Below, in pieces: positions 32,152 to 40,800 of a stretch of 64,000 nucleotides of DNA; within the stretch, counting starts at the first letter, position 1; each line of letters opens with the position of its first letter. The notes beneath the pieces are model-generated. The model searched no databases. It had not been told where the DNA came from and worked only from the letters and a program-made list of their open reading frames with translations. The stretch is from the NCBI RefSeq assembly GCF_004362215.1, contig NZ_SNWR01000002.1, positions 1,054,001-1,118,000 of the forward strand, given 5' to 3'. A program made the position numbers and the translations under genes. This DNA is from Paractinoplanes brasiliensis. GTDB lineage: Bacteria; Actinomycetota; Actinomycetes; Mycobacteriales; Micromonosporaceae.

Positions 32152-33084
32152 TCACCGCCCGGCGCGGCGGGCACGCGCAGCCGCCAGGGTGTAGGCCGGA
32201 TCACGATCCAGGTTGTGCCGGTCCCGGTCGTACCGCCGCGTCGTCCGCGGATCCGCATGCCCCATCGCGTCCTGCACATCTTCCAGCGGCACCCCCTCCG
32301 CCCGCGCCGCCGTCGCGAACGCATGCCGCAACGAGTGCGGCGACAACCGGTCCGCCCCCGCGATCCCCGCCTCCCCGGCCAACCGGCGGATCAACCGGAA
32401 AATCGCATGCCGGTCCAGCCGCGCCCCCGTCGACGTCCGGAACAACGGCCCCTCATCACCACCACGAACCGCCAGATAGGCGTCCAGGGCATCCGCGGCG
32501 GCCGGGGTCAGCGCACGGCGGCGCGCCTTGTTGCCCTTGCCCACGAACCGGACCGTACGGTGCCCCCGCTCCCACCCCACATCGTCGAGGTTCAAACTCA
32601 CCAGCTCACCGACACGCAACCCCAGATCCGCCAGCACCGTCATCACCGCGTGATGCCGCGTGCCCGCCTCCGCGGCCCTGTCCAGCAGCGCGTCGACCTC
32701 CTCCGGGGTCAGGCCGACAGTGGCCGAATGATCCCGGGACACGTTCGGCCGGTCCGCCCCCGCCACCGGATTCGTCTCCCGCGCCTGAATCTTCACGAGA
32801 AAGTCGTACCAGCTCGACAAACCGGACAACTTGCGGGCGACGGTGGAAGCGGCCAGCTTCTGATCCTCCAAACCCCGCGCGTACGCGTTCACATCCAGAA
32901 AAGACACCCGCAACGGATCCCGGCCGAAATCAGCGCACCACCGCAACCACCCCTGAACATCACGCCGGTACGCCGCCCGGGTGTGCTCCGACAACCGCCG
33001 GTTCGCCAGCCACACCTCCGTGACCTGCTCGGCCGCCCCGAACCCGGCCAGCTCCCCGCCACCCTGCCTCGGCACCAGCTGCAT
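32152..33084 (-). CDS. XerC/XerD-type tyrosine recombinase
   Basis: A 310-residue tyrosine recombinase. The N-terminal core-binding domain (LSEHTRAAYRRDVQGWLRWC) precedes the catalytic residues LADLGLRVGELVSLN (Arg), GKGNKARRRALT (Lys), LSPHSLRHAFATAAR (HxLRH), AMGHADPRTTRRYDRDRHN (GH and Tyr). Length and lack of extra domains fit chromosomal XerC/D-like proteins, but the sequence ending and operon setting (between ABC-F and uppP) are not those of the canonical dif recombinase, so a mobile origin is possible. ATG 33084. Confidence 0.85.
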   Translation of the reverse strand: MQLVPRQGGGELAGFGAAEQVTEVWLANRRLSEHTRAAYRRDVQGWLRWCADFGRDPLRVSFLDVNAYARGLEDQKLAASTVARKLSGLSSWYDFLVKIQARETNPVAGADRPNVSRDHSATVGLTPEEVDALLDRAAEAGTRHHAVMTVLADLGLRVGELVSLNLDDVGWERGHRTVRFVGKGNKARRRALTPAAADALDAYLAVRGGDEGPLFRTSTGARLDRHAIFRLIRRLAGEAGIAGADRLSPHSLRHAFATAARAEGVPLEDVQDAMGHADPRTTRRYDRDRHNLDRDPAYTLAAARARRAGR

Positions 33085-33096
33085 GACACCATCGTG

Positions 33097-34683
33097 TCAG
33101 CTCTCGATCACCACACCATCCCCGACATGCCAGCGACGGCCGAACCCCACCGCCTCCGCGAAGAACCGGTCGTGCGACACCACCACCAACGTCCCCCGAT
33201 ACCGCCGCAACGCCTCCTCCACCACCTCCAAAGCATCCAGATCCAAAAAGTTCGTCGGCTCGTCCAGCAGCAACACCCGCTCCGGCGAATTCACCAGCAC
33301 CGCCAGCAGAAGCCGCCGCAACTCCCCCGCCGACAAACTCCGCAACGACACACCCCACTGATCCGGCCCGAACTGATGCCCCCGCAACAACCGCTCCGCA
33401 TCATCGACATACACCGGCACCCGCGACCGGAAGAACTCCATCACCGGCTGATCGGTCCGCAACCCGTCCATGGTCTGCGGCAACACCGCCGTGTCACCGG
33501 TCGCGGCAAGGGCGTTCAGCAACGACGTCTTCCCCGACCCGTTACGACCGGTCACCAGAACCCGGTCACCACGGCCCACCCGCACCTCCACATGCTCGAG
33601 CAACACCCGCGGCCCCGCCGACACGGTGAGGTCCCGCGCCTTCAGCACCACCTCACCCGGATCCGCCTCATCCGCCGGGAAAGCCAACGTCAACGGCGGA
33701 CGCGAACGCGGCCGGGCAAGCCACTGCACCGACTCCATCTGCCGGCGCAACCGCCGCTCCCGCACCTTCGCCTTACGCGCCACCAACCGCGCCACCCGAC
33801 GCAGATGCGGACCCGCCACCCCCAGCCCCGACGTGTTCTCCACCCCCAGCGAGAACTGCTTCGTCCGCTCGATGTCGGCCTCCCACCGCCGGCGATCCTT
33901 CTCCTGCGCCTCGAACGCCAGCAACAACCGCTCCCACCGCCGCTGCCGCTCCACCCGGTACGCCGAAAAACCACCACCCGGATAGTCCTGCACCTCGGTG
34001 TCGACACCGTCGAGCTCCAGCACCCGCGACACCACCGCGTCCAAAAACGCCCGATCGTGGCTGACCGTCAGAACCGCACCCCCGTACGCGGCCAGCCAGC
34101 CCTGCAACCACGCCACACCCTCGGCATCCAGGTGATTGGTCGGCTCGTCCAGCAACAACACATCCGGGGAGTCCAGCAACGCCCGCGCCAGCAACAACCG
34201 GGCCTGCTCCCCGCCACTGACCCGGCCCAGCGCCAAACCCTCGGGCAGGTGATCGATGTCGAGCCGCTGCCGGACCTCGGTCAGCCGGTTCCCGGCGTTC
34301 CAGCCCTCCAGAGCCGTCCACCGCTCCTGCACCGCCGCGAACCGGTCCAGAACATCCTCACCGGCCTCCAGCCGCCCCTCCAGCAGCCGCAACTCGGCCG
34401 TCACCGCGGCCAGCTCCCCCAAACCCCCGGCCAGGAAAGCCCCGACAGTGCCCTCAGGATCCGGCATCTGCTGCGCCACGTAACCGACCCGGATGCCCGG
34501 CCCGGACGACACCACACCGGTGTCCGGCCTCAGCTCACCCGCCAGCACCCGCAACAGCGTCGACTTGCCGGCCCCGTTCGGACCGACCACCCCGACCCGA
34601 TCACCGGCGTTGAGGACCAGGTCGAACCCGGTGAACAACGGCTCACCGCCGACCGAACGGCTCAGGTTCACACACTTCAACAA
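33097..34683 (-). CDS. ABC-F family ATPase (ribosome-protection type)
   Basis: A 528-residue soluble protein with two ABC cassettes and no membrane domain. Cassette 1: GPNGAGKSTLLRV, signature RVSGGEQARLLLARAL, LLLDEPTNHLDAEG. A charged linker follows (about residues 225-300, RRWERLLLAFEAQEKDRRRW). Cassette 2: GRNGSGKTSLL, SLSAGELRRLLLAVL, LLLDEPTNFLDLDA, VSHDRFF. ABC-F proteins act on the ribosome, either as translation factors or to displace antibiotics. The likely start is TTG 34683 or GTG 34671 (VNLSRS); GGGAG lies upstream. A 35-codon frame overlaps its start, hinting at leader control. Confidence 0.9.
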   Translation of the reverse strand: MLKCVNLSRSVGGEPLFTGFDLVLNAGDRVGVVGPNGAGKSTLLRVLAGELRPDTGVVSSGPGIRVGYVAQQMPDPEGTVGAFLAGGLGELAAVTAELRLLEGRLEAGEDVLDRFAAVQERWTALEGWNAGNRLTEVRQRLDIDHLPEGLALGRVSGGEQARLLLARALLDSPDVLLLDEPTNHLDAEGVAWLQGWLAAYGGAVLTVSHDRAFLDAVVSRVLELDGVDTEVQDYPGGGFSAYRVERQRRWERLLLAFEAQEKDRRRWEADIERTKQFSLGVENTSGLGVAGPHLRRVARLVARKAKVRERRLRRQMESVQWLARPRSRPPLTLAFPADEADPGEVVLKARDLTVSAGPRVLLEHVEVRVGRGDRVLVTGRNGSGKTSLLNALAATGDTAVLPQTMDGLRTDQPVMEFFRSRVPVYVDDAERLLRGHQFGPDQWGVSLRSLSAGELRRLLLAVLVNSPERVLLLDEPTNFLDLDALEVVEEALRRYRGTLVVVSHDRFFAEAVGFGRRWHVGDGVVIES

Positions 34684-34750
34684 GGGACCACACTCCCAGG
34701 GGCGTCACACCGACAGGGGCAGCACCCGCCAGACGGGCGCTCACACTCAT
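34643..34750 (-). other. possible 35-codon leader ORF overlapping the ABC-F start
   Basis: On the minus strand ATG 34750 opens MSVSARLAGAAPVGVTPLGV then WSLVEVCEPEPFGRR, stop at 34643, overlapping the ABC-F start by 41 nt in another frame. ABC-F resistance genes are often controlled by short leader peptides and attenuation. No ribosome site was clearly seen, so this is a suggestion only. Confidence 0.3.
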
Positions 34751-34858
34751 CGGGTCGCTCTCACATGGAGAAAGGCACTCCTCGCCTCCGGCAACAGGTC
34801 CGGGTCCCACCCTGCCGCGCCCCCGCCCGCCCCGCAACAGATTTTGCCCCTGGCAGGG

Positions 34859-34869
34859 CGTCCTAGGAT
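34859..34869 (+). promoter_or_regulatory. candidate promoter CGTCCTAGGAT upstream of NIS operon
   Basis: TAGGAT (34864-34869) fits the TANNNT -10 pattern, about 55 nt before GTG 34924, and a weak TTTTGC lies 16 nt further up. The same ten bases CGTCCTAGGA recur at 45163 and 54001. No IdeR-type iron box (TTAGG...CCTAA) is visible in this gap. Confidence 0.35.
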
Positions 34870-34923
34870 GGTGGTGGGGTTACTGCGTTCTCGCTCACCC
34901 CCGAGCCGCCCCGGCTCGATCTT

Positions 34924-36438
34924 GTGGACGCGGTGCGGACAATGAGCCTTGTGCCGCGACCACCCGCCAGCGCCCCCACCGCCGGTCCCGATCGGACCCG
35001 GGCGGAACTGTCCACCCTGCGCCCCGACCTGGTCGCCGCCTACGACACCGAACTACCCGGCGCGCAAGCCGCCGTCCTGTCCCGCCTCCTCGGCGCCCTC
35101 ACCAGGGAAAACCTGCCCGGGAACACCCAGGACCTGCGCTACCCGGCCGACGCGGCCCAGCCCTTCGCGCAAGCACACCCCGGCCTGACCGTCACCGCCG
35201 GCACGACAACCATCACCGACCCGGGTGAACTCGTCCGGCTGCTGTGGGGTGACATCCCCTTCGCCGCCGAGATCGACAACAGCGTCGCCAACCTCGCCCT
35301 CGCCCGCGCCGACCGGCCCCCACCCGGCCTGCCCCAGCCCGGCGACCCCGACGCCCTCGGCCGCATCGAACAACAAGTCACCGACGGCCACCCCCTGCAC
35401 CCCTGCTGCCGCACCCGCGGCGGCATGACCGTCGCCGACGTCCTCGCGTACGCCCCCGAACACTCCCCCGTCATCCGCCTGCACCGCCTGCGCGTACCCC
35501 CCGACCGCTGGTACGGCACCGCCCCGCCCCTGCTCTACGCCCACCCCTGGCAAGCCGAACGCCTCACCGACCAGCACCCCTGGCTCACCCCCGACGGGCA
35601 CACCGACCCCGTACGCCCCCTCATGTCGCTGCGCACCGTCGCCCCCGTCAACGGCGGACCCCACATCAAAACCGCCGTCGACGTCCACATGACCAGCGCC
35701 GTCCGCACCGTCTCACCCGCCGCCGTCCACAACGGCCCCCTGCTGTCCCAGCTGCTGCGCCGCCTCACCGCCGGCGAACCCGTCGACATCCTCACCGAAA
35801 CCGCCGCCGGCGCCGTCATCACCGACGGGCAACCCCAACGCCACCTCGCCCACATCATCCGCGAAGCCCCCCAACTGCACCCCGGCGAACTCGCCGTCCC
35901 CCTCGCCGCCATCGACACCCTCGGCATCGACGACCCGTACGCCTGGACAACCACCCTCGCCGAAATCCTGTTCGCCCCCATCACCCGCGTCCTCGCCCGC
36001 GGCGTCGCCCTCGAAGCCCACGGCCAGAACACCCTCGTCGTCATCCACCACGGCCGGCCCCGCCGCATCCTCTACCGCGACCTCGGCGGCGTCCGCGTCC
36101 ACAGCCGCCGCCTGCGCCACGCCGGGATCGAAGCACCCACCCTGCACGGCGACCTGCCCACCGACGACCCCGCCGAACTGCGCACCAAACTCGCCGCCGC
36201 CGCGTTCGCCACCGTCGCCGCCCAACTCGTCGCCACCCTCACCCGCACCCACGGCGCCGACCCCGACCGGCTCTGGGCCATCATCGCCCGCGCCGTGCGC
36301 GCCACCGGAACCGAAGACGCGCCCGCCCTGCTCAAAGAACCCCTGCCGGTCAAAGCCACCACCGCCATGCGCCTGGCCACCGACCCCCTCACCGACCAAT
36401 GGGCCCTGATCGACAACCCGATGACGGGACACGCATGA
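34924..36438 (+). CDS. NIS siderophore synthetase (IucA/IucC family)
   Basis: A ~500-residue NRPS-independent siderophore synthetase that condenses a carboxylate (usually citrate) with an amine or alcohol using ATP. Family motifs: GHPLHPCCRTRGG (ATP-binding GHPxHP), KTAVDVHMTSAVRTVSP (KxxxxxxxTSxxRT), LEAHGQNTLVV (ExHxQN), YRDLGGVRVH (RDxxG) and late LLKEPLPVKATTAMRL. All appear intact; the protein is somewhat shorter than the ~600-residue relatives. The start may be GTG 34924 or ATG 34942. First gene of a five-gene operon; its stop overlaps the next synthetase (ATGA). Confidence 0.92.
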   Translation: MDAVRTMSLVPRPPASAPTAGPDRTRAELSTLRPDLVAAYDTELPGAQAAVLSRLLGALTRENLPGNTQDLRYPADAAQPFAQAHPGLTVTAGTTTITDPGELVRLLWGDIPFAAEIDNSVANLALARADRPPPGLPQPGDPDALGRIEQQVTDGHPLHPCCRTRGGMTVADVLAYAPEHSPVIRLHRLRVPPDRWYGTAPPLLYAHPWQAERLTDQHPWLTPDGHTDPVRPLMSLRTVAPVNGGPHIKTAVDVHMTSAVRTVSPAAVHNGPLLSQLLRRLTAGEPVDILTETAAGAVITDGQPQRHLAHIIREAPQLHPGELAVPLAAIDTLGIDDPYAWTTTLAEILFAPITRVLARGVALEAHGQNTLVVIHHGRPRRILYRDLGGVRVHSRRLRHAGIEAPTLHGDLPTDDPAELRTKLAAAAFATVAAQLVATLTRTHGADPDRLWAIIARAVRATGTEDAPALLKEPLPVKATTAMRLATDPLTDQWALIDNPMTGHA

Positions 36439-37912
36439 ACAAAACCCTGCGCCCCGAACGGATCGCGCACACCGAGGCCGCCCTCGCCGTCCACGCCCCC
36501 GACCTCGTCCCCGGCTTCCTCGCCGCCCTGCCCGAAGCAGCCGGCACCGTCGGACGGCGACTGCGCGGCGCCCTCACCCGCGAAGGCATCAAAAACACCG
36601 GCCCCGGCGAACCCCACGGCTTCGGACGCGTCGAATACCCCACCGCCGGCGTCGCCGACCCCATCGACCTGCTCGACGGCCTCGACGCCCCCGGATTCGC
36701 CACCGAGATCCGCAACGCCGTCACGAACCTCGCCATCGCCCTCGCCCGGCCCGCACCCCCCGCCGGCGACACCGCCGACGAACAGATCATCGCCCTGGAA
36801 CGCCTCGCCGTCGCCGGGCACAACCTGCACCCCTGCGGCCGCACCCGCCTCGGCTGGGACACCGGCGACGTCCTCGCCCACGACCTCGAAACACCCGCCA
36901 CCCGCATCGGCTACGTCGCCGTCCGCACCGGCCTGCACCTCGGCGACCACCTCAACCCCGAGATCAAAAAACCCTCCGGGTACACCGTCCAACCCGTCCA
37001 CGCCTGGCAACGCGACAACGTCCTGCCCGAACGCTACGCCGACCAGCTCCGCAGCAAAGACCTGATCATCCTCGACGACGAGCACGTCGCCGTGCCCACC
37101 GCCGCCCTGCGCACCCTGCTGCTGCCCACACCGGCGACTACCTCAAAGTGTCCCTGGACATCCAGGTCACCTCCACCCGCCGCAGCATCAGCACCGCCAG
37201 CACCCGCAACGGCCCCGCCCTGTCCCGCCTGCTGCACCAGCTCACCGACGACCGGCTGCTGCTCATGGCCGAAACCGCCGGCGCCGCCGTCCCCCTCGGA
37301 ACCGGACGCGACCTGTCCGCCATCCGCCGCGAAGGACTCGGTCACCGCCTGCACCCCGGCGAACGAGTCATCCCCGGCGGCGCCCTGCCCCACCTGCTCC
37401 ACGAACTGGTCACCGGCGACCCCCGCGACTGGCTCCACGCGTACGGGCAAATGGTCATCCCCCCACTGATGAAACTCACCGCCCAAGGCATCGCGCTCGA
37501 AGCCCACCTGCAGAACTGCCTGCCCACCTTCATCGACGGCCGGCCCCACCGCCTCGCCCTGCGCGACTTCGCCGGCCTGCGCCTGCACCCACCCCGCCTC
37601 GCCGCCGCCGGCCACACCATCAACCTGTGGCCCGGCTCCGTCGTCGCCACCACCGACCTCGACACCTTCCGCGCCAAAATCGGCTACACCCTCTTCCAGG
37701 CCCACCTCGGCGAACTCGTCCTGCACCTGCCGCTGGACGAAACCGACGCCTGGCGCATCATCCGCGGCATCGTCGACGAACACGTCACCGGCGACGACCA
37801 CACCGCCTTCACCGCACCGGCAGTCCCCCACAAAGCCCTCGTCCGCATGCGCCTGGCCGGCGACGGCGACATCTACGTCCCCGTACGGAACCCCCTGCAT
37901 GCGCCCGCCTGA
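36435..37912 (+). pseudogene. second NIS synthetase (IucA/IucC family), frameshifted
   Basis: The first part (frame of ATG 36435) carries AGHNLHPCGRTRLGW (GHNxHP motif) and runs to about ALRTLLL near 37120. The rest continues one base back, at HTGDYLKVSLDIQVTSTRRS, followed by LEAHLQNCLPTFID (ExHxQN), LRDFAGLRLH and HKALVRMRLAG. A single deleted base near 37119-37131 explains the shift; no slippery heptamer for programmed frameshifting is seen. The repaired protein is 492 residues with all family motifs. If the shift is a sequencing error the gene is intact. Overlaps its neighbours by 4 nt upstream and 14 nt downstream. Confidence 0.85.
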
Positions 37913-39014
37913 CCACATCACCCGCGCCCTGCGCACCCTCCAGCGGCCCGTCTGCGCATACGTCTACGACACCGCCGCCCTCCGCGAACGGGCCACCATG
38001 GTCCGGCAGCACCTGCCATCGGCGGCCTCCCTGCTGTACGCCGTGAAAGCCAACGGACACCCCGCGGTCCTCGGCACCCTCGCCGGCATGTGCGACGGCC
38101 TCGAAGTGGCCTCCGGCGGCGAACTCGACCTGGCCCGCACGGCCGGCGCCCGCCGCATCGTGTTCGGCGGCCCCGCCAAAACCGACGCCGAACTCACCGC
38201 CGCCCTCGACGCCGGCGCCCAGATCAACGCCGAAAGCCTCCACGAACTACGCCGCATCGCCACCCTGCGGCCCGGCGCCGAAGTGGTGCTGCGCGTCAAC
38301 CGGGCCGGCACCGCGCTCACCGGCAGCCACACCATGACCGGAACACCCACCCCGTTCGGCGTCGACGAACAACATCTCGCCGAGGCCCTCGCCGTTCCCG
38401 GCGTACGGATAATCGGGTTCCACCTGCACGCCGTGTCGAACAACCTCGACGGCGCCGCGCACGCCGGCTTCGTCCGAGCGTCGCTGCGCTGGGCCCTCGG
38501 CACCGGCGCCAACCCCCGCATCGTCAACGTCGGCGGCGGCTTCGGCATCGACCACACCACCGACCAGAAAATGGACCTCACACCCCTGCGCGACATCGAA
38601 GTGCCCCCCGGCGTCGACCTGATCTTCGAACCCGGACGCTTCCTCGCCGCCGACGCCGGCTGGTACGCCACCGAAGTCCTCGACGTCAAAACCACCCACG
38701 GCCGCACGTTCGCCGTCCTGCGCGGCGGCACCCACCACTTCCGCCTCCCCGCCGCCTGGGGCTACTCCCACCCGTTCACCGTCGTCCCCGTCGACGACTG
38801 GCCCCACCCGTACCCACGCCCCGCGGCGACCGACACCACCGTCGACGCCGTCGGCGAACTCTGCACCCCCCGCGACGTCCTCACCCGCGCCCAGCACGTC
38901 ACCCGCGTCCGCGCCGGCGACCTGCTCGTCTTCGCCCGCACCGGCGCCTACGGCTGGGACATCTCCCACCACCAGTTCCTGCGCCACCCACCACCGGAAT
39001 TCGTGATCGTATGA
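37899..39014 (+). CDS. SbnH-like PLP-dependent decarboxylase (fold type III)
   Basis: A 371-residue alanine-racemase-fold decarboxylase related to ornithine/diaminopimelate decarboxylases and to SbnH of staphyloferrin B synthesis. The PLP-binding Lys is in LLYAVKANGHPAVL (residues ~47-60), LEVASGGELDLA and HLHAVSNNLDGAA follow, a glycine-rich phosphate loop is NVGGGFGIDH, EPGRFLAADAG is intact, and the partner-site GELCTPRDVL lies near the C-terminus. In staphyloferrin B pathways such an enzyme decarboxylates a citrate-amino-acid intermediate made by an NIS synthetase, which fits its place after two synthetases. Confidence 0.87.
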   Translation: MRPPDHITRALRTLQRPVCAYVYDTAALRERATMVRQHLPSAASLLYAVKANGHPAVLGTLAGMCDGLEVASGGELDLARTAGARRIVFGGPAKTDAELTAALDAGAQINAESLHELRRIATLRPGAEVVLRVNRAGTALTGSHTMTGTPTPFGVDEQHLAEALAVPGVRIIGFHLHAVSNNLDGAAHAGFVRASLRWALGTGANPRIVNVGGGFGIDHTTDQKMDLTPLRDIEVPPGVDLIFEPGRFLAADAGWYATEVLDVKTTHGRTFAVLRGGTHHFRLPAAWGYSHPFTVVPVDDWPHPYPRPAATDTTVDAVGELCTPRDVLTRAQHVTRVRAGDLLVFARTGAYGWDISHHQFLRHPPPEFVIV

Positions 39015-39018
39015 ACAC

Positions 39019-39537
39019 ATGACCCCGGACGAGCTGATGCAGGCCGCCCTCGAAACAGCCGAACAAGGCATGACCAACGGCGAACTCCCCATCGGCGCCG
39101 CCGTCGAACTCGACGGCGACATCATCGCCCGCGCCTGGACCCGCGACAACAGCCTCAACCGCCGGCTCGTCCACGCCGACCTGCTCGCCATGACCGCCGC
39201 CGACGAAACCCTCGGCTGGAAACCCCGCCCAGCACCCCTGCGCCTCGCCGTCACCCTCGAACCCTGCCTCATGTGCATGGGCGCCGCCATGGCCCTCAAA
39301 GTCACCGACGTCTACTACGCCCTCGAATCCCCCGCCGACGGCGGCGCCCGCGTCGCCGCCACCTGGCCGTACGACCCCGCCCTGCCCTGGTACCGCCCAC
39401 CCGCCATCACCGCCGGCCTGCGCCGCGCCGAAGCCCAGGACAAATTCCGCCGCTACGCCGAAGCGGGCCCCGACAACGCCTTCCGCCGCTGGTCCCGCCA
39501 CCTCGCCACAACCGGCCGGACGGAACACACCCCATGA
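39019..39537 (+). CDS. cytidine/tRNA-adenosine-deaminase-fold protein (HAD in place of HAE)
   Basis: A 172-residue deaminase-superfamily protein. GELPIGAAVELDGDIIARAW is the first strand block. The zinc-binding motif reads LVHADLLAM, with Asp where nearly all family members have the catalytic Glu (HAE). The second zinc motif LEPCLMCMGAAM (PCxxC) is intact. A C-terminal aromatic/Pro-rich extension (LPWYRPPAITAGLRRAEAQD) is longer than in TadA. It begins 4 nt after the decarboxylase stop and overlaps the Nudix gene by 4 nt, so it belongs to the siderophore operon; substrate and whether it deaminates are unknown. Confidence 0.82.
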   Translation: MTPDELMQAALETAEQGMTNGELPIGAAVELDGDIIARAWTRDNSLNRRLVHADLLAMTAADETLGWKPRPAPLRLAVTLEPCLMCMGAAMALKVTDVYYALESPADGGARVAATWPYDPALPWYRPPAITAGLRRAEAQDKFRRYAEAGPDNAFRRWSRHLATTGRTEHTP

Positions 39538-40016
39538 GACTCCGCCACGCCGTACGCGCGATCATCCTCGACGAGCACGACCGGATCCTGCTCGCCCGCC
39601 ACCAGAACCCCCGCCGCCACACCCCCGCCGTGTGGGCAGCCCCCGGAGGCCGCATCGAGCCCGGCGAAACCCGCCTGCAGGCACTGCGCCGCGAACTCCG
39701 CGAAGAAGTCGGCCTGGAACTGACCACCACCCCACCCCACGTGTGGCACCGCGACGTGCCCGCCCCCGACTACCTGCCCGGCTACGACCGCGCCATCAGC
39801 GACTACTACCTGGTCCGCACGGCCGCGTTCACCCCGCGCGGCAGCCTCACCGACACCGAACTGGCCGCCGAACACATCCAGGACATCCGCTGGTGGTCCC
39901 TGCCCGACATCAAAGCCCACCCGGGCCCCGACCAGTTCGGCCCGTACGACCTGGCCACCGCCCTGACCACCCTGATCACCCACGGCCCCCCACCCCGGCC
40001 CATCACGGTGTCCTGA
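39534..40016 (+). CDS. Nudix hydrolase
   Basis: A 160-residue Nudix-fold enzyme. The signature GGRIEPGETRLQALRRELREEVGL matches GX5EX7REUXEEXGU with all acidic residues present. The body (MRLRHAVRAIILDEHDRILL, then WHRDVPAPDYLPGYDRAISD) resembles nucleoside-diphosphate-linked hydrolases of moderate specificity. Its ATG overlaps the deaminase-like gene by 4 nt; it is the last gene of the operon. A Nudix and a deaminase-like enzyme are not standard parts of siderophore loci, which makes their coupling here notable. Confidence 0.92.
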   Translation: MRLRHAVRAIILDEHDRILLARHQNPRRHTPAVWAAPGGRIEPGETRLQALRRELREEVGLELTTTPPHVWHRDVPAPDYLPGYDRAISDYYLVRTAAFTPRGSLTDTELAAEHIQDIRWWSLPDIKAHPGPDQFGPYDLATALTTLITHGPPPRPITVS

Positions 40017-40800
40017 CAGGCCCCGCCCGCGCCCCGGCGCTCCGCCGCGTTCACCCACGGGCAGCGTGGGAGGAACCGCCTCCGCACGTCTCCACCGACC
40101 AGCTCGCGGCCGCCCCCATACCCCAGCCCCGCAGCGACGACGGCGGCGGCCCGTCCGACTGGTGGCATCGGATCAGCGTGGCAGCGCCGCTCTGCCCGCA
40201 ACCGGTGCCGGACCAGCCGGATCGCGGCAGGTGAGAGCGGCACCCAGCAGCGGGCCGGACGCCGACACCCACACCGCGATCATGCGGGCCCGCACCGCTG
40301 GTTCGGTGAAGGTGACCGCGAGGATGGCCGCCGAGCCCGCCGGTCCGGCACCTGCCCGCAGCTGCCGGCGGTCGCGACCACCAGGTCGCCGACGACCAGG
40401 GCCGCCACCGGGTCCGGCCCAGCCGGACCCGGAGATCGCTGAGATCCACCGCCGGCACCCGCACCCGGTACGGCCCGAGCGCTCTCATCCGTCCACCACC
40501 GGTGACCACCCACCCGGTCTCCCCCGTCGCTGTGCCGCCCAGGCGCACGAACACACTGCCCGGCGCCGCGCCGGTGCGGCACGCCGGGCATCACATGTAC
40601 TCGGTCGCCCGGCCCGGCCGCCGGGCGCGCCGAACCCTCGGACACGACCCTGAATTCTTGCGCCATGCCCCGACCATCCCGCCATGGCAGGCAGCAGGGC
40701 CTGATCCCCCAGCGTGCCCTCCCGGACGACACGCAGCGGTGCAGGCCGGACCGCCCACGGTGGACGGGCCGGCCCGCACGGTGCGGACTTCGCCGTACGG
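40017..40800. other. 784-bp gap with only degenerate coding traces
   Basis: Many frames are open on both strands but none has a consistent start, domain or codon bias. On the minus strand short stretches read like decayed protein: VPAVDLSDLRVRLG near 40440 in one frame, and AGSAAILAVTFTEPAVRARM followed by IAVWVSASG near 40340-40230 in another, the latter like a helix pair of an MFS drug exporter. I could not join them into one gene. Confidence 0.4.
40230..40340 (-). pseudogene. possible relic of an MFS exporter
   Basis: About 37 codons reading AGSAAILAVTFTEPAVRARM, IAVWVSASGPLLGAAL resemble the helix 4-5 region of DHA2-type exporters (xxARxxAVWxSxSxLGxxLGP). No other part of such a protein was found in frame. 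Could be chance. Confidence 0.25.

Noticed and set aside
32215..34866. 883-codon plus-strand frame opposite Xer and ABC-F genes
   Set aside because: Repetitive His/Pro/Arg/Gln content and no domain; both minus-strand genes have full family motifs.
34684..34923. IdeR/DmdR iron box
   Set aside because: No TTAGG...CCTAA-like inverted repeat was found by eye in this gap.
37119..37135. Programmed -1 frameshift in the second NIS synthetase
   Set aside because: No X-XXY-YYZ slippery heptamer and no pseudoknot pattern at the shift; deletion or sequencing error is simpler.
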